Shown here one piece after another: positions 21,250 through 32,100 of a stretch of 64,000 bases of DNA. The DNA is from Penium margaritaceum (Eukaryota > Streptophyta > Zygnematophyceae > Desmidiales > Peniaceae): the NCBI GenBank assembly GCA_023375785.1, contig SZWC01000034.1, positions 164,806-228,805 of the forward strand, given 5' to 3'. Both the position numbers and the translations under genes were made by a program. The notes below the pieces were generated by a model, which saw only the letters and a program-made list of their open reading frames with translations, was not told the DNA's origin and made no database searches. Within the stretch, counting starts at the first letter, position 1; each line of letters begins with the position of its first letter.

Positions 21250-22455
21250 ATGAATCCTCGACGACGACGTTATCCTCGCCTTCCTCTACTCAGCACCACC
21301 ATCACCACAGCTCCCATTGCCACCCCCAGCACATATACGGAAGCTGTAAATGGACCCCAAACAGACCAATGGCGAGCCGCCATTGCCAACGAACTGGCCT
21401 CCTTCAAGACTACCTCCATCTACACTGACGTACCTCGACCAGTTCACACCAATGTGGTCGCAGGGAAATGGGTCTTCCATGTTAAGACTCATCTGGGAAA
21501 GCCACCCGAATTTAAAGCTCGCTATGTGGCAAATGGGTTCTCATAGCGATATGGCATGGACTTCTTTGACACCTTCTCACCCACTGCCAAACTGACCACC
21601 CTACGAGTCATACTACACATTGCAGCCACTAACGACATGGAACTGCATGCCATGGACGTGTCTACAACCTTTCTCCAAGGAGATCTGAATGAAACTATCT
21701 ACCTGGCGTGCCAGGAAGGTTACACACCAAAACAGTCCAACACTTTTTGGAAGCTACATTGCCCAGTATATGGGCTCAAACAATCTCCTCGAGAATGGCA
21801 TGCCAAACTCCGAGCAACTCTCTTGACCTGGAATTCACATTTTCCACTGCCGATCCCAGTCTGTTCCTCCGTTCTCGACCAAATGAGCCGACCTATATTC
21901 TGGTCTATGTGGACGATCTTGCTCTCACCTCCAACAATCCCGGTGCTCTCCAGGATCTGAAGCAAGCACTCCTAGGACAATTCACCATGAAAGACCTTGG
22001 GGAACTGACCCATTATCTGGGAATTGACATCAAGAGGGACCGGGAGAAGCGACTCATCACTCTGTCCCAAAAACCCTACATTGCCTCACTCCTGAAGCAC
22101 TTCAGGCTTGAGAACAGCAACGGAGCTCCAACCCCCATGACGATGGACCACAAACTTACCTCACCAGCATAAACAGTCTCATCGCCTTCCCCATAACCCT
22201 ACCCTGAACTGGTGGGATCACTGATGTATGCAATGGTATGCACTCGCCCTGACCTTGCTTTCCCCCTTAGTGTTCTGTCACGATACGTTGGAGACAGAAA
22301 TCACAGTGACCAACACAGGAAGGCAGCAAAGCGAGTTCTGAGGTACTTAGGAGAGACTGCCTCTTCTATCTTGAGCTGGGAGGAACTCAGCCGGTAACAT
22401 TGGAAGGATACAGTGACTCCTCCTGGGCAGATGACCAAGCCAACAACGGCAGCGG
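21250..22455 (+). pseudogene. Copia reverse transcriptase and partial RNase H, element B
   Basis: Copia RT motifs appear in order: the WRAAIANELASF start, GKWVFHVK, FKARYVANGFS, then a TAG at 21544. FDTFSPTAKLTTLR and MDVSTTFLQGDL (catalytic Asp) follow, then VYGLKQSPREWH, a frame change, ILVYVDDLAL (active site YVDD at about 21900-21920) and LGIDIKRD. MGSLMYAMVCTRPDLAF (22212 on) is the classical Copia block. RNase H begins with GYSDSSWADD (about 22400-22430) and is cut near 22455. The order RT after integrase separates this element from the gypsy copies. Confidence 0.9.
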
Positions 22456-23566
22456 TGATAGAGGTAGCAGCAACAACAACATTTGTGACAGCAGCCACAG
22501 AAGCACAAGTAGCGGCAACAACACAAGTAGCTGCAGAGACAGCCAGAGCAGGAGCAGTTAGGACAGTAGTAGAGACAGTAGGAGGAACGACGGCAGCTAG
22601 AACAGCGGAGAGGCATGCAGCAGCAGAAGAAGGAGAGTAGACGGTGAAAAGGTACAAGGCTGGTGCCAAGCGCTACCGCTCGGAGCTATCTGCTGGCTCC
22701 CTCCGGCGGACGGCACAACTCAAGGCCCGAGCGGCGTCGGTGGTGAGGAAAGCCGCGGCGACAATCAGCCAGACTAGGGTGGCAGCGCCGGCAGCGGACA
22801 CCGGCCGAAGTGACGAGCCGGGCAGACATTCCTGGAGGAAACTACTCCTGCCTCCAAAGGGAAAAGGAGGGTGGACGAGGCAGCAGTCGCGGAGCCAAGG
22901 AAGTAGAAACAGCCTCGGACACAAGAAGGCTCCAGCTCCAGCGTTACCTCCGAGCAGCTGGCGCAAGGCCAGCGGGAGGCCGCGCAAGCAGCGGAGCTCC
23001 TGATGGCAGTCTTGCGCAAGGTCCAGATGCCAGCATAAATGGTGCCGGCCTCACTCCGCCATGTCTTGGGTGAAACCGCTGCAGCAGCCATCCGCAAGGG
23101 GGCAGAAAAGAGAGGACGCACGGAGAAGGAGGCGGCAGTGATGGTGGTCTCCGAGATCAGTGAATCACCAGAAGAGTCAGGAGAGGAGCAGCCCATCACA
23201 CGCAGCTAGGGACTAGTACGGGCCCCGGGAGCGGCCCCGCATAAAAGGGAGGAGGTGATTGAGCTGCACCACGTTGGCGGACGCAGCAAACGACCAAGTG
23301 GCCCCATTGAGACAAGGCTACGAGACCAGTGGGAGGAAGGGGAACTTCGAGCGGTTGGAATCCTTCGGCTGTTCCCTACACCCGATTCCTGGGACAGAGA
23401 GCCGCCAATCTACGACGAGGACAACCGCAAGAAGTTTGAGGCGATGAAGCCAGAGCAGGATGGGAGGCAAGCGCGCGGACTGTCGACAAGAGTGCCGGAG
23501 ATAAAACGAAAGCCGGGGGGAGCGGGGGCAGAAAAAGCGGGGAGAAAGGGGTCCATGGAGACATAG
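22456..23566 (+). pseudogene. Coiled-coil/Gag-like part of element C
   Basis: Starts in a degenerate GCA/CAA-rich stretch (22456-22640) encoding Ala/Thr/Glu-rich peptide, followed by Arg/Ala-rich sequence (22644-23003). The open frame 23255-23566 matches D closely: the blocks QWEEGELRAVGILRLFPTP and WDREPPIYDEDN have near-identical partners in D at about 47850-47930. It ends at a TAG (23564-23566) where D has Gln, in the frame that continues into the integrase. Function unknown; it may be a capsid-like or multimerisation part. Confidence 0.55.
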
Positions 23567-24957
23567 GACTTGCGGATCTGGCAGACTGTCCACATCCTTC
23601 ACCGCGCCAGCAGAAAGGAGCAGCAGAAGGCGGACGCTCAGAAGGTGTACACGGATCTGGAGACACGGCTGGGCGTGAAGTTCAACCGGAGGAAGAAGGA
23701 TGATCTAGCCCGTCTGTGTGAACATTATGCATGGGAGGATGGCCGCCTCTAGAAACTAACTCCGCGCATCTTGTGGGTCCCCCGCCCACGCTGCAGAGGG
23801 CGGTGGTGGAGGCCTACCACCGCCGTCACCACACCGGCACGCAGGCACTGAAGGACCGCCTGGCGCCCATCGTCCATGTGCCAAATCTGGCGGCTCTCAT
23901 CAAGGAGGTGGTGCAGCACTGCGCCCCCTGCGAGCGAGCGCGGAAGACTACACCACGGGATGAGCCGTTGTTCTAACCCTCCCCCATTGGCGAACCGCTG
24001 GAGAGGATCATTATCAACTTCCACGGCCCTTGCACGCACCGCGACCAAGGGAACCGGTAGTGGATCGCAGCGGTGGACCACTTCACGAAGTACCTATGGG
24101 TCCGCGCTATGCCCGACAAGAGCTCTGCCACCGTGGCAAAGTTCATCCGCGAGGAGATATTTTACCGCTTTAGTGGATGCAGCGTGGTGCACAGCGACAA
24201 CGGCACCAAATTCATGGGGACCTTCAGAGAGGAGCTGGAGGACCGGGGGGTCCGCCACGTACACTCCGGGCGGTACAAGCCAGAATCCCAGGGGCAAGTG
24301 GAGCGGGTGCATGAAATATTGGAGCGAGCAGTGGCGACCGCGGAGGGTAGCAGCTGGGCAAAGAAGCTAAAGAAGATGGCGTACTTCATCAACACAACAC
24401 CCAGCCGTGCAACCCCCTTCTCATCCCACATGCTGCTCTTCGGTCAACCACCGTGGGCGCCAACGGGCATGCCCCAAAAGCCGCTGAGGCTACCACTTGC
24501 TCCAGAGGAACAAGGGAAGTGCTCGGAGGAGGAGGAGGATAGGGAGGTCGCGGAGTGGTTCCGCGAGTGTTGTGAAAGGACTAAGGCCATGCGAGTAGAG
24601 GCGCGGTTGAGGGGTTCTGTCGCTGCCTAGCGCGGATGTGATGCAGCCAACCGACGGTTGAACCATGGGTCCATCGAAGAGGGCCACTTGGTGTATCTCC
24701 GCCCCTTCCCAAAAGCGGGGCGAGAGGCAGGAGAACCGCGGGAGATGTACCGCGTGGCCAGCGTCGAGGTAGGGCAAGTGTGGCTGGAGGGGCCGGAAGG
24801 GTTCAACGACCGCAGTTATTCGGCCAAGGAGTTTGTGCTGCTGCCACCAGCGTGGCAAATGCACATCCCTGGGATGGGAGGTCGCCTACCGCCCCTGGGA
24901 CAGCGGAAGGGCTCACGGGGATGGATAGTGGAGGAGGTGCTGGACGTCTGTGAATAA
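23567..24957 (+). pseudogene. Gypsy-like integrase, element C
   Basis: The HHCC zinc domain is visible (YHRRHHTG, then CAPCE), followed by the core. The first catalytic Asp is replaced: IIINFHGP here versus IIVDFHGP in D. The second Asp (HSDNGTKF) and the Glu (QGQVERVHE) are present. Stops: TAG 23750, TAA 23974, TAG 24058 and TAG 24628, plus a frame change near 23780. The C-terminal part (24658-24957) has the pattern GHLVYLRPF and VWLEGPEGFN typical of the DNA-binding tail after the core. Dead by stops and by loss of the first catalytic residue. Confidence 0.8.
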
Positions 24958-25509
24958 CAAGTATCGCAGCAGGAGCAGGAATGGAGCCAGGAACCAGATG
25001 AGGTGGAGGAGGAAGAGTCCGATGTCCGCAAACTGGCCGCGGAGGATGTGAGGAAGGAACCATGGTGAGAGCAGTCGCGACGGGAACTGCAACCGGAGCA
25101 GAGGGAGCAACATGTACGGAGGAAAGAAGAGGAGCCTGCAGATGTGCTCGAGCGACAGCTTGAGCAAACCATAGCTGTGATGATCCAACAGCCATCCAGG
25201 GAGGCACCACCGCGGACTGGAGTACCGATAAGACCCAAGACCCTGGCCAACTACACTGGCCCATGTGTGTAGTGCGGAGAAAATCTCCTTGCTGAGCTAC
25301 GTCTAAAGGTGGTGTGCCGAGTGTGTGGTAAACCCGCACATCAGTACGCCGGCGGGGCCTCTAAGACCTGCATCAGAAGAAACTGCACCTGCTTGCGGTG
25401 CCCGAGGGAGGCAGCTGAGGAGGAAGCTGTGAAGAAGCGGAAGGTGGAAGAAGGTGCGGGACCCGGTGCTGGGGGAGCACCACCCCACGGAAGGTGGGAC
25501 CCAGAAGAG

Positions 25510-25544
<35 letters not shown>

Positions 25545-26530
25545 GGGGCCCAATGAGCGATGGAGAGGTCCGCGCACGGTTTCTGGGGCCACGATGAGAC
25601 AGTGGCTGGCGGAGGGACGTGTCGCGGCATAAGAAAGGAGGTAGAAGGAACTGGATGAGAAGAGGTGTGTCCAATGCGGCCAATGGTGGGGAGTGCAGGT
25701 GGAGGATTGTGGCATATGCCTCCGCCAAATTTGCACTGGCTGCCTGGCGCCACCTTGTGACGGGCGCGGAGGGCGAAGTGGGACCGCGGTGTGTAGAAGG
25801 TGCAAGGAAGAGATCGAAAGGCCACGAGGTGTCCGCAAGGCATCCCGAATGAAGGAGGAAGGGGAGGAGGAAGTGTCGGAAGAGGAAGAAGAAGAGGTAC
25901 TTGGAGAGGAAAGGCATCGATCTGCGGCATGTCCCACATGCCTAAAGGCGGTGCAGGATGAAGGAAGGTGCGCTGTCTGTACAAGGCCTGCCCACCACGA
26001 ATGCCTAGTGATGGGCAGCTCTGCCTGGAAGGGCCAATGTCAGAAATGCGTGGGCAATGAGCTCCTTGAGACGGACTGCTACCTCAGCTTCACCGTGGAA
26101 ACCCGAGAACCTGCATGCACTGCCTGCCGGGAAGGGATGGCGGAGTTTGGGAAGGGATGTGGCATGTGCCTGAAGATATGCCACCAACGGTGCGGCAAGA
26201 GGGATAAGGAAGGAGTGTGGACCTGTCACCGCTGCCTCGCTCAGCCCATAAAAGTGGATTGGGGGCAGCAAATTCCGGGCTGCATTGCTACGAAGACGGA
26301 TGTGGGGGTATCGTCACAGGGATGGTATGCCACTGTGAGCATTGCGGAGGATGGGCTCACGCGCAGTGTGCCACAGAGGTGAGAAGGAATGAAGAAGGGC
26401 ATATGGTGTACCGTTGTACCAGTTGCAGGACGTATGAACGGATCCCACACTGCTCTACCTGCAAAAGAAGACTGGGCGTGGAGGATATCACTGCAAGAGC
26501 CCGGTGCGAGGGGTGCCAGCTGTAAGTGCA
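24958..26530 (+). pseudogene. Multi-zinc-finger C-terminal part, element C
   Basis: Read in the integrase frame (25309-25632 and 25693-26382 open). Repeated CxxC pairs with a His-x2-Cys in the middle form C4HC3-like (PHD/C1-like) modules, for example CPTC ... CAVC ... HHEC ... CQKC at about 25930-26060 and CTAC ... CGMC ... HQRC ... CHRC at about 26110-26235. An uninterrupted run of about 15 Glu codons lies at 25505-25550, also found in D. Stops at 24955, 25066, 25267 and 25630. PHD-like fingers in mobile-element integrases could read chromatin marks to direct insertion; that role is inference. Confidence 0.65.
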
Positions 26531-26670
26531 TCAGGAGTGTTCCGTGAGATACCAACGAGAGGGTGGAGAGGTGGAGACGTATTGCCGCCCTTGCCAATAC
26601 CGGCAATGGCCGGGTCCCCAAGGGAGGTTCACGCGTCTGCTGCGCTGACGAGACTCTGGGACAGAGTCTT

Positions 26671-26690
26671 GAGAAGGGGGGGTTGGGGGC
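26671..26690 (+). other. Polypurine tract-like site, element C
   Basis: A G-rich purine run (GAGAAGGGGG followed by GGTTGGGGGC) lies directly before ATCAG and TGTCA at 26696. The same arrangement is seen in D (minus strand, 44573-44598). This is the usual position of the plus-strand primer next to a 3' LTR. Confidence 0.6.
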
Positions 26691-26695
26691 ATCAG

Positions 26696-27530
26696 TGTCA
26701 GGCGGAAATCCACCGCATCTCCGCAGCAAAAGCGACGGATCCGCGGAAGGGTGTCTCCACGGTCTGGCATATTCGCGGAGAAGACCTGGCCAGGGACCAC
26801 GGAACACTGGAGGATCTGCGCGGAAAGCTAGCTCCCGTAATAAGGTTATGGTAGAGCGTGGGGTGGCGCTGAATCCAGTGGCGGTGGTGGGAAAGATGGA
26901 CTGGCGGGAGAGTTGCCGCCAAGGCACCAACAACTAGCGGCAGCCTCTCTACGACTATTTGAAGCACTTGTCGCGGAGGAGGCAAAAAGAGGCGGGGCAG
27001 GCGGGGATGAGAGTCCGCGGTGGAAAAGGAACATGAGCCGAGCCGTGGAGAGGTGGAAGTGAAGCAGGAGCGTCGGACGTGCAAGACATCCGCCGGCTGA
27101 ACCGGATGTCAGGAAGCAGGCGGCAGGACCGCAACCTATCAGAGCACAAGGCTGACAGTGGTGATCAAGGAGGAGGGCCGGGAGGACGCACCACGGAGGA
27201 CGAAGATTCAAGGAAGAACACAAAGAACCGCGTGCACGAGCCGTGGTTGAAGAAAGTGATCAGTAGACAATATGCAGTGTATGCGTGTGTGTGGGTAAGG
27301 GCGAGACCCGCGGTGCGTAGCCGCACCGCGTGGAGCCCAAGTGGGAAGAAAGAGGATGTTGTGAGAAGGATGAGACCCACGGCGCGTAGACACGCTGTGC
27401 GGAGTCCTGAATAGAAAAGGGCCGCAGTAGCAGTAGCATAAGGGCAACTCAGTCTTGCATGATTTCCAATGTACTCTGCCAAATTCATCTAAGACATTCA
27501 ACCGCTCCCATTGCTCGCTGCCCCACTACC
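26696..27530 (+). repeat. LTR-like 3' end of element C, truncated
   Basis: Begins TGTCA after the purine tract. Several blocks match the 3' end of D, for example the block around GTGCGGAGTCC at about 27398 and 43621. It carries an open frame (27079-27414) of low complexity that is not clearly preserved. It is cut by the satellite near 27530, before the CATCA end seen in D. Confidence 0.55.
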
Positions 27531-28206
27531 TCCGTGGCATGTGCCACTGACCATGACCACAAATGTATCCAAGTGACTTTTATTTCTATTGATCATAACA
27601 CGAGTCAGCCACGGTCAGAGTGTCCAATCACATTGCAGATGTACTAGGCATGATCTTGAAGGTGCAAATACGGTAGAATACTGGTGGCTTGGTGTGGCTA
27701 TTGTGCGCAATGCCTTGACAAAGTTGGCATGTGCCACTGACCATGATCACAAAGTTTACCAAGTGACTTTAACTTGTACGAATCGTACAACAAGTCAGCC
27801 ACGGTCAGAGTACCCAATAATAGTACACATCTACACATATAATATGCATGACCTTGCAGGTATAAACAAGGTAAAAACCCGGTGTTTTGGCATGGCTGTT
27901 GTGCGCAATGCCTTGACAAAGTTGGCATGTGCCACTGACCACGACCACAAATTTTACCAAGTACATTAAACGGCTATGAATAATAACACGAGTCAGCCAC
28001 GGTCAGAGTGTCCAATCACAGTGCAGATATACTGGGCATGACCTTACAGGTATAAACAAGGTAGAATACTGGTGGCTCGGTGTGGCTATCGTGCGCAATG
28101 CCTTGACAAATTGGCATGTGTCATTGACCATGACCACAAAGTTTACCAAGTGACGTTTACGTCTATTGATCGTAACACAAGTCAGCCACGGTCAGAGTGT
28201 CCAATC
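27531..28206 (+). repeat. 190-bp satellite, about 3.5 monomers
   Basis: Landmark TGTGCCACTG occurs at 27540 and 27730 (190 bp apart), with diverged copies further on. The monomer types run T, F, K, T as in the array at 58.5-64 kb (definitions given there). One monomer has an 8-bp insertion near 27810. The array is interrupted at 28207 by a Copia fragment. Confidence 0.95.
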
Positions 28207-29131
28207 ACTCTGGAACCACTATGGAACAGTCCCGACGACGACGACAGCCCCGACGACATTCAAGCTCAGCTTGAGCTGTTCAACACAGAACTGAGACGCG
28301 GGCTTCGCACACTTGTCAACCCTACCCTACACTTTCTCCTGGCCAAGCATGACCGCAACAACTTGCCCCTCATGTGGCACGGCCTTATTACCCATTGTGG
28401 AGGGTCGGTCACGTGTGACTCACTAGGAAACTGGAGAGATTTTCTGCCTTGAAAGATTCAATGGAGGTGTCAGAATGATGTTTGTGTCGAGGCAGGACAC
28501 CGAACGGGTTCAGCTCCAGGAGTTTTCTGGCTCCTCCTCTCTCGGAAATACCGAGCACTCTTAATAACGGTTCAAGCCTCGGCATGAACCATCTCGGTCC
28601 CATCATACACGAACCGTTGACGGTGAGAACCGACCAACGGCACGATACCAAGTAATCCCCTAATAAGTGGCCCACCCGCAAGCACGTCCGGCTAGTGCAC
28701 AAGAAGCTGTTGTTTTCCGTTTTGTCTTGTTTTGTCCCTTATAAGGAGGATGTTCATTCCCTCCTAGTTTCACCATAACAGTTCTATTCATTCTGTTCCC
28801 TTTGGTTCCGCGGCTTCGCCGCCGTGTTCTTACTCTGCTCGCCTCTCGCTTCCATTGCCTTTGCCCACCTCTGACTCCTCACAGCCCTTCGCTTCGCCAT
28901 CCTCAACCTTTTGCTTCCGACGCCTTCCTCTCTTCGCTCTTAAGTTCTCTCATCTGCGTACTGTCTACCTTGGAACTCCAGTGGCTCGCGTCCTTTCGTG
29001 ACTGTGCGACTAACTCCTTGGGCCCGCGCTCACCATTCTGCATCCATCACTCCACTACGTCACTTTTTCCTGCTTCACTGCTTCTGCTTGCTTCTGCTCC
29101 TGCCGTTCCCGCTCATTGCATTCTTCTGACA
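28207..29131 (+). mobile_element. Copia-type element X fragment: 3' interior and LTR
   Basis: The LTR (28468-29131, 664 bp) starts TGTCAGAATGATG and ends CTTCTGACA. An LTR of exactly the same length and family lies at 37079-37742. A TATA-like CTTATAAGG lies near 28739. To its left, 28207-28467 is interior sequence with an open frame (part of 28072-28452) of unknown family. Satellite borders both sides. With interior only on the left, this is the 3' end of an element. Confidence 0.8.
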
Positions 29132-32100
29132 ACAATGTACAATACTGGTGGCTCGGTATGGCTATTGTGCGCAATGCCTTTACAACGTTGGCATGTGCCA
29201 CTGACCATGCCCACAACGTTTACCAAGTGACTTTAACTTCTACGAATTGTAACACGAGTCAGCCACGGTCAGAGTACCCAATTACAGTGCACATGTACTA
29301 TGCATAACCTTGCAGGTATAAACAAGGTAAAAACCCGGTGGCTGGGTGTGGCTATTTTGTGCAGTGCCTTGAAAAAATTGGCATGTGCCACTGACCATGA
29401 CAACAATGTTAACAAAGTGCCTTTAACTTCTATTGAACATATCACGAGTCATCCAGGGTCATAGTGTCCAATCATAGTGCAGATGTACAAGGCATGATCT
29501 TGCAGGTGCAAACAAGGTAAAACACCGGTGGCTTGCTGTGGCTATTATGCGCAATGCCTTGACAGAGCTGGTATGTGCCACTGACCATGACCACAACGTT
29601 TACCACGTTAAATTAACTTATACGCATCGTAACACGAGTCAGCCTCGGTCAGAGTGCCTAATCACAGTGCACATGTACTATGCATGACGTTGCAGGTATA
29701 AACAAGGTTAAAAACCTGTGTCTTTGTGTGACTATTGTGAGCGATGCCTTGGCAAAGTTGGCATGTGCCAATGACCATGACCACAAAATTATCCAAGTGA
29801 CTTTAACTTATACGAATTGTAACACGCATTAGCCACAGTCAGAGTGCCCTATCACAGTACAGCTGTGCTAGGCATAAACTTGCACGTATAATCAAGGTAA
29901 AATACTGGTGGCTCAGTGCGGCTATTGTGCATAATGCCTTGACAAAGTTTGCATGTGCCACTGACCATGACCACAAAGTTAACCAAGTGACTTTAACTTC
30001 TATGAATCATGAAACGGGTTAGCTGCGGTCAGATTGCCCAATCAAAGTGCACGTGTACTATGCATGACCTTGCAGGTATAAACAAGGTAACATATTGGTG
30101 GCTCAGTGTGACTATTGTGCACAATGCCTTTGCAAATTTGGCATGTGCAACTGAACATGACCCAAAAAAAAATTAAGTATCTAAAACGGTTATGAATCAT
30201 AACACGAGTCAGCCACAGTCAGAGTGCCCAATCACAGTGCGCGTGTGCTAGGCAAAAACAATCCGGTATAATCGAGATAAAACAATGGTGGGTCGTTGCG
30301 ACTATTGTGCGTGATGCCTTGGTAAAGTTGGCATGTGCCACTCACCATGACCACAAACGCATCCAAGTGACTTTAACTTCTACAAATCGTAACACGGGTC
30401 AGCCACGGCCAGAGTGCTCAATCACAGTGCACAGGTAGCATGCATGACCTTTCAGGAACAAACAATGTAAACAACCAGTGGCCTGGCATGGCTATTGTGC
30501 GCAATGGCTTGACAAAGTTGGCATGTGCAACTGACCATGACCACAAAGTTAACCAAGAAATTTTAACTCTATGAATCATCACATGAGTCAGCCACAGTCA
30601 GGGTGCCCAATCACAGTGCACGTGTGCTAGGCATAAACTTGCAGGTATAAAGAAGGTAAAACACTGGTGGCACGGTGTGGCTGTTGTGTGCAATGCCTTG
30701 ACAAAGTTGGCATGTGCCACTGACCATGACCAGGAAGTTAACCAAGTAATTTTAACTTATAGGGATCATAACACGAGTCAGCCACGGTCATAGTGCCCAA
30801 TCACAGTGCACATCTAATATGCATGACCTTGCTAGTATGAACAAGGTGAAAACCCGGTCGCTTGGTGTGGCTATTGTGCGCAATGCCTTGTAAAAGTTGG
30901 CATGTGCCACTGACCATGACCACAAAGAGAACCAAGAGACTTCAACTTCTGTCAATCATCACATGAGTCAGCCACAGTCAGAGTGCCCAATCACAGTGAA
31001 AGTGTGATAGGCATAAACTTGCAGGTATAAACAAGGTAAAACACTGGTGGCTCATTGCGGCTATTGTGCGCAATGCCTTGACAAAGTTGGCATGTGCCAC
31101 TGACCATGACCAAAAAGTGAACCAAGTGACTTAAACTTCTGTAAATGATCACAAGAGTCAGCCACAGTCAGAGTGCCAAATCACAGTGCACATGTGCTAG
31201 GCATAAACCTACAGGAATGAACAAGGTAAAACACTGGTGGCTCAGTGCGGCTATTGTGCGCAATGCTTTGACAAAGTTGGCATGTTCCACTGACCATGAC
31301 CACAAATTTATCCAAGTGACTTTAACTTCTACAAATTGTAACACGAGTCAGCCACGGTCAGAGTGCCTTGTCACAGTGCTCATATAATATGCATGACATT
31401 GAAGGTATAAACCAGGTAAAAACCCGGTGGCTTGGTGTTGCTATTGTGGGCAATGCCTTGACAAAGCTGGCTTGTGCTACTAACCATGACCACAAAGTGA
31501 ACCAAGTGATTCTAACTTCTATGAATCATCACATGAGTCAGCCACAGTCAGAGTGCCCAATCACAATGTATGTGTGGTAGGCATAAACTTGCAGGTATAA
31601 ACAAGGTAAAACACTTGTGGCTCGGTGCGGCTATTGTGCGTGATGCCTTGACAAAGCTGGCATGTGCCACTGAGCATGACCACAAAGTTTACGAAGTGAC
31701 TTTAACTTCTATGAATCAACACATGAGTCAGCCACGGTCAGAGTGCCCAGTCACAGTGCACATGTACTATGCATGACCTTGCTGGTATGAACAGGGTAAA
31801 AATCCGGTGGCTTGGCATGGCTATTTTGGGCAATGCCTTTTGAACATTGGCATGTGCCACTGATTATGACCACAAGTTTATCCAAGTGACTTTAACTTAT
31901 ACGAATTGTAACACGAGTCATCCACGGTCAGAGTGCCCAATCACGGTGCAGATGTACTAGGCATAATCTTGCAGGTGCAAACAAGGTAGAATACTGGTGG
32001 CTCAGTGTGGCCATTGTGCACAATGCCCTGACAAAGTTGGCATGTGCCACTGACTATGACAACAAAGTTAACCAAGTGACTTTAACGTCTATGAATCATG

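Larger units (their letters stand above)
18188..22455 (+). mobile_element. Ty1/copia-type retrotransposon B, 3'-truncated
   Basis: A 465-bp 5' LTR (18188-18652), a Met-tRNA primer-binding site (18653-18664) and a Copia Pol order (protease, integrase, RT, RNase H) identify the superfamily. Gag is absent: the protease motif lies only about 250 bp after the PBS. The 3' end is lost inside RNase H near 22455, where element C sequence begins, so there is no 3' LTR and no target duplication. It sits in copy A2 of the gypsy family and is itself hit by a hAT-like element. Confidence 0.9.
22456..27530 (+). mobile_element. Element C: coiled coil, integrase, zinc fingers, no RT; 5'-truncated
   Basis: Close relative of element D on the minus strand. 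Order: Ala/Gln/Arg-rich coiled-coil part (22456-23566), gypsy-like integrase (23567-24957), multi-zinc-finger part (24958-26530), a polypurine tract (26671-26690) and an LTR-like end (26696-27530). The integrase and the fingers share one frame from about 23790 to 26382. No reverse transcriptase motif is found on either strand between 22456 and 27530. The left edge abuts truncated Copia B; the right edge abuts satellite. Confidence 0.75.
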
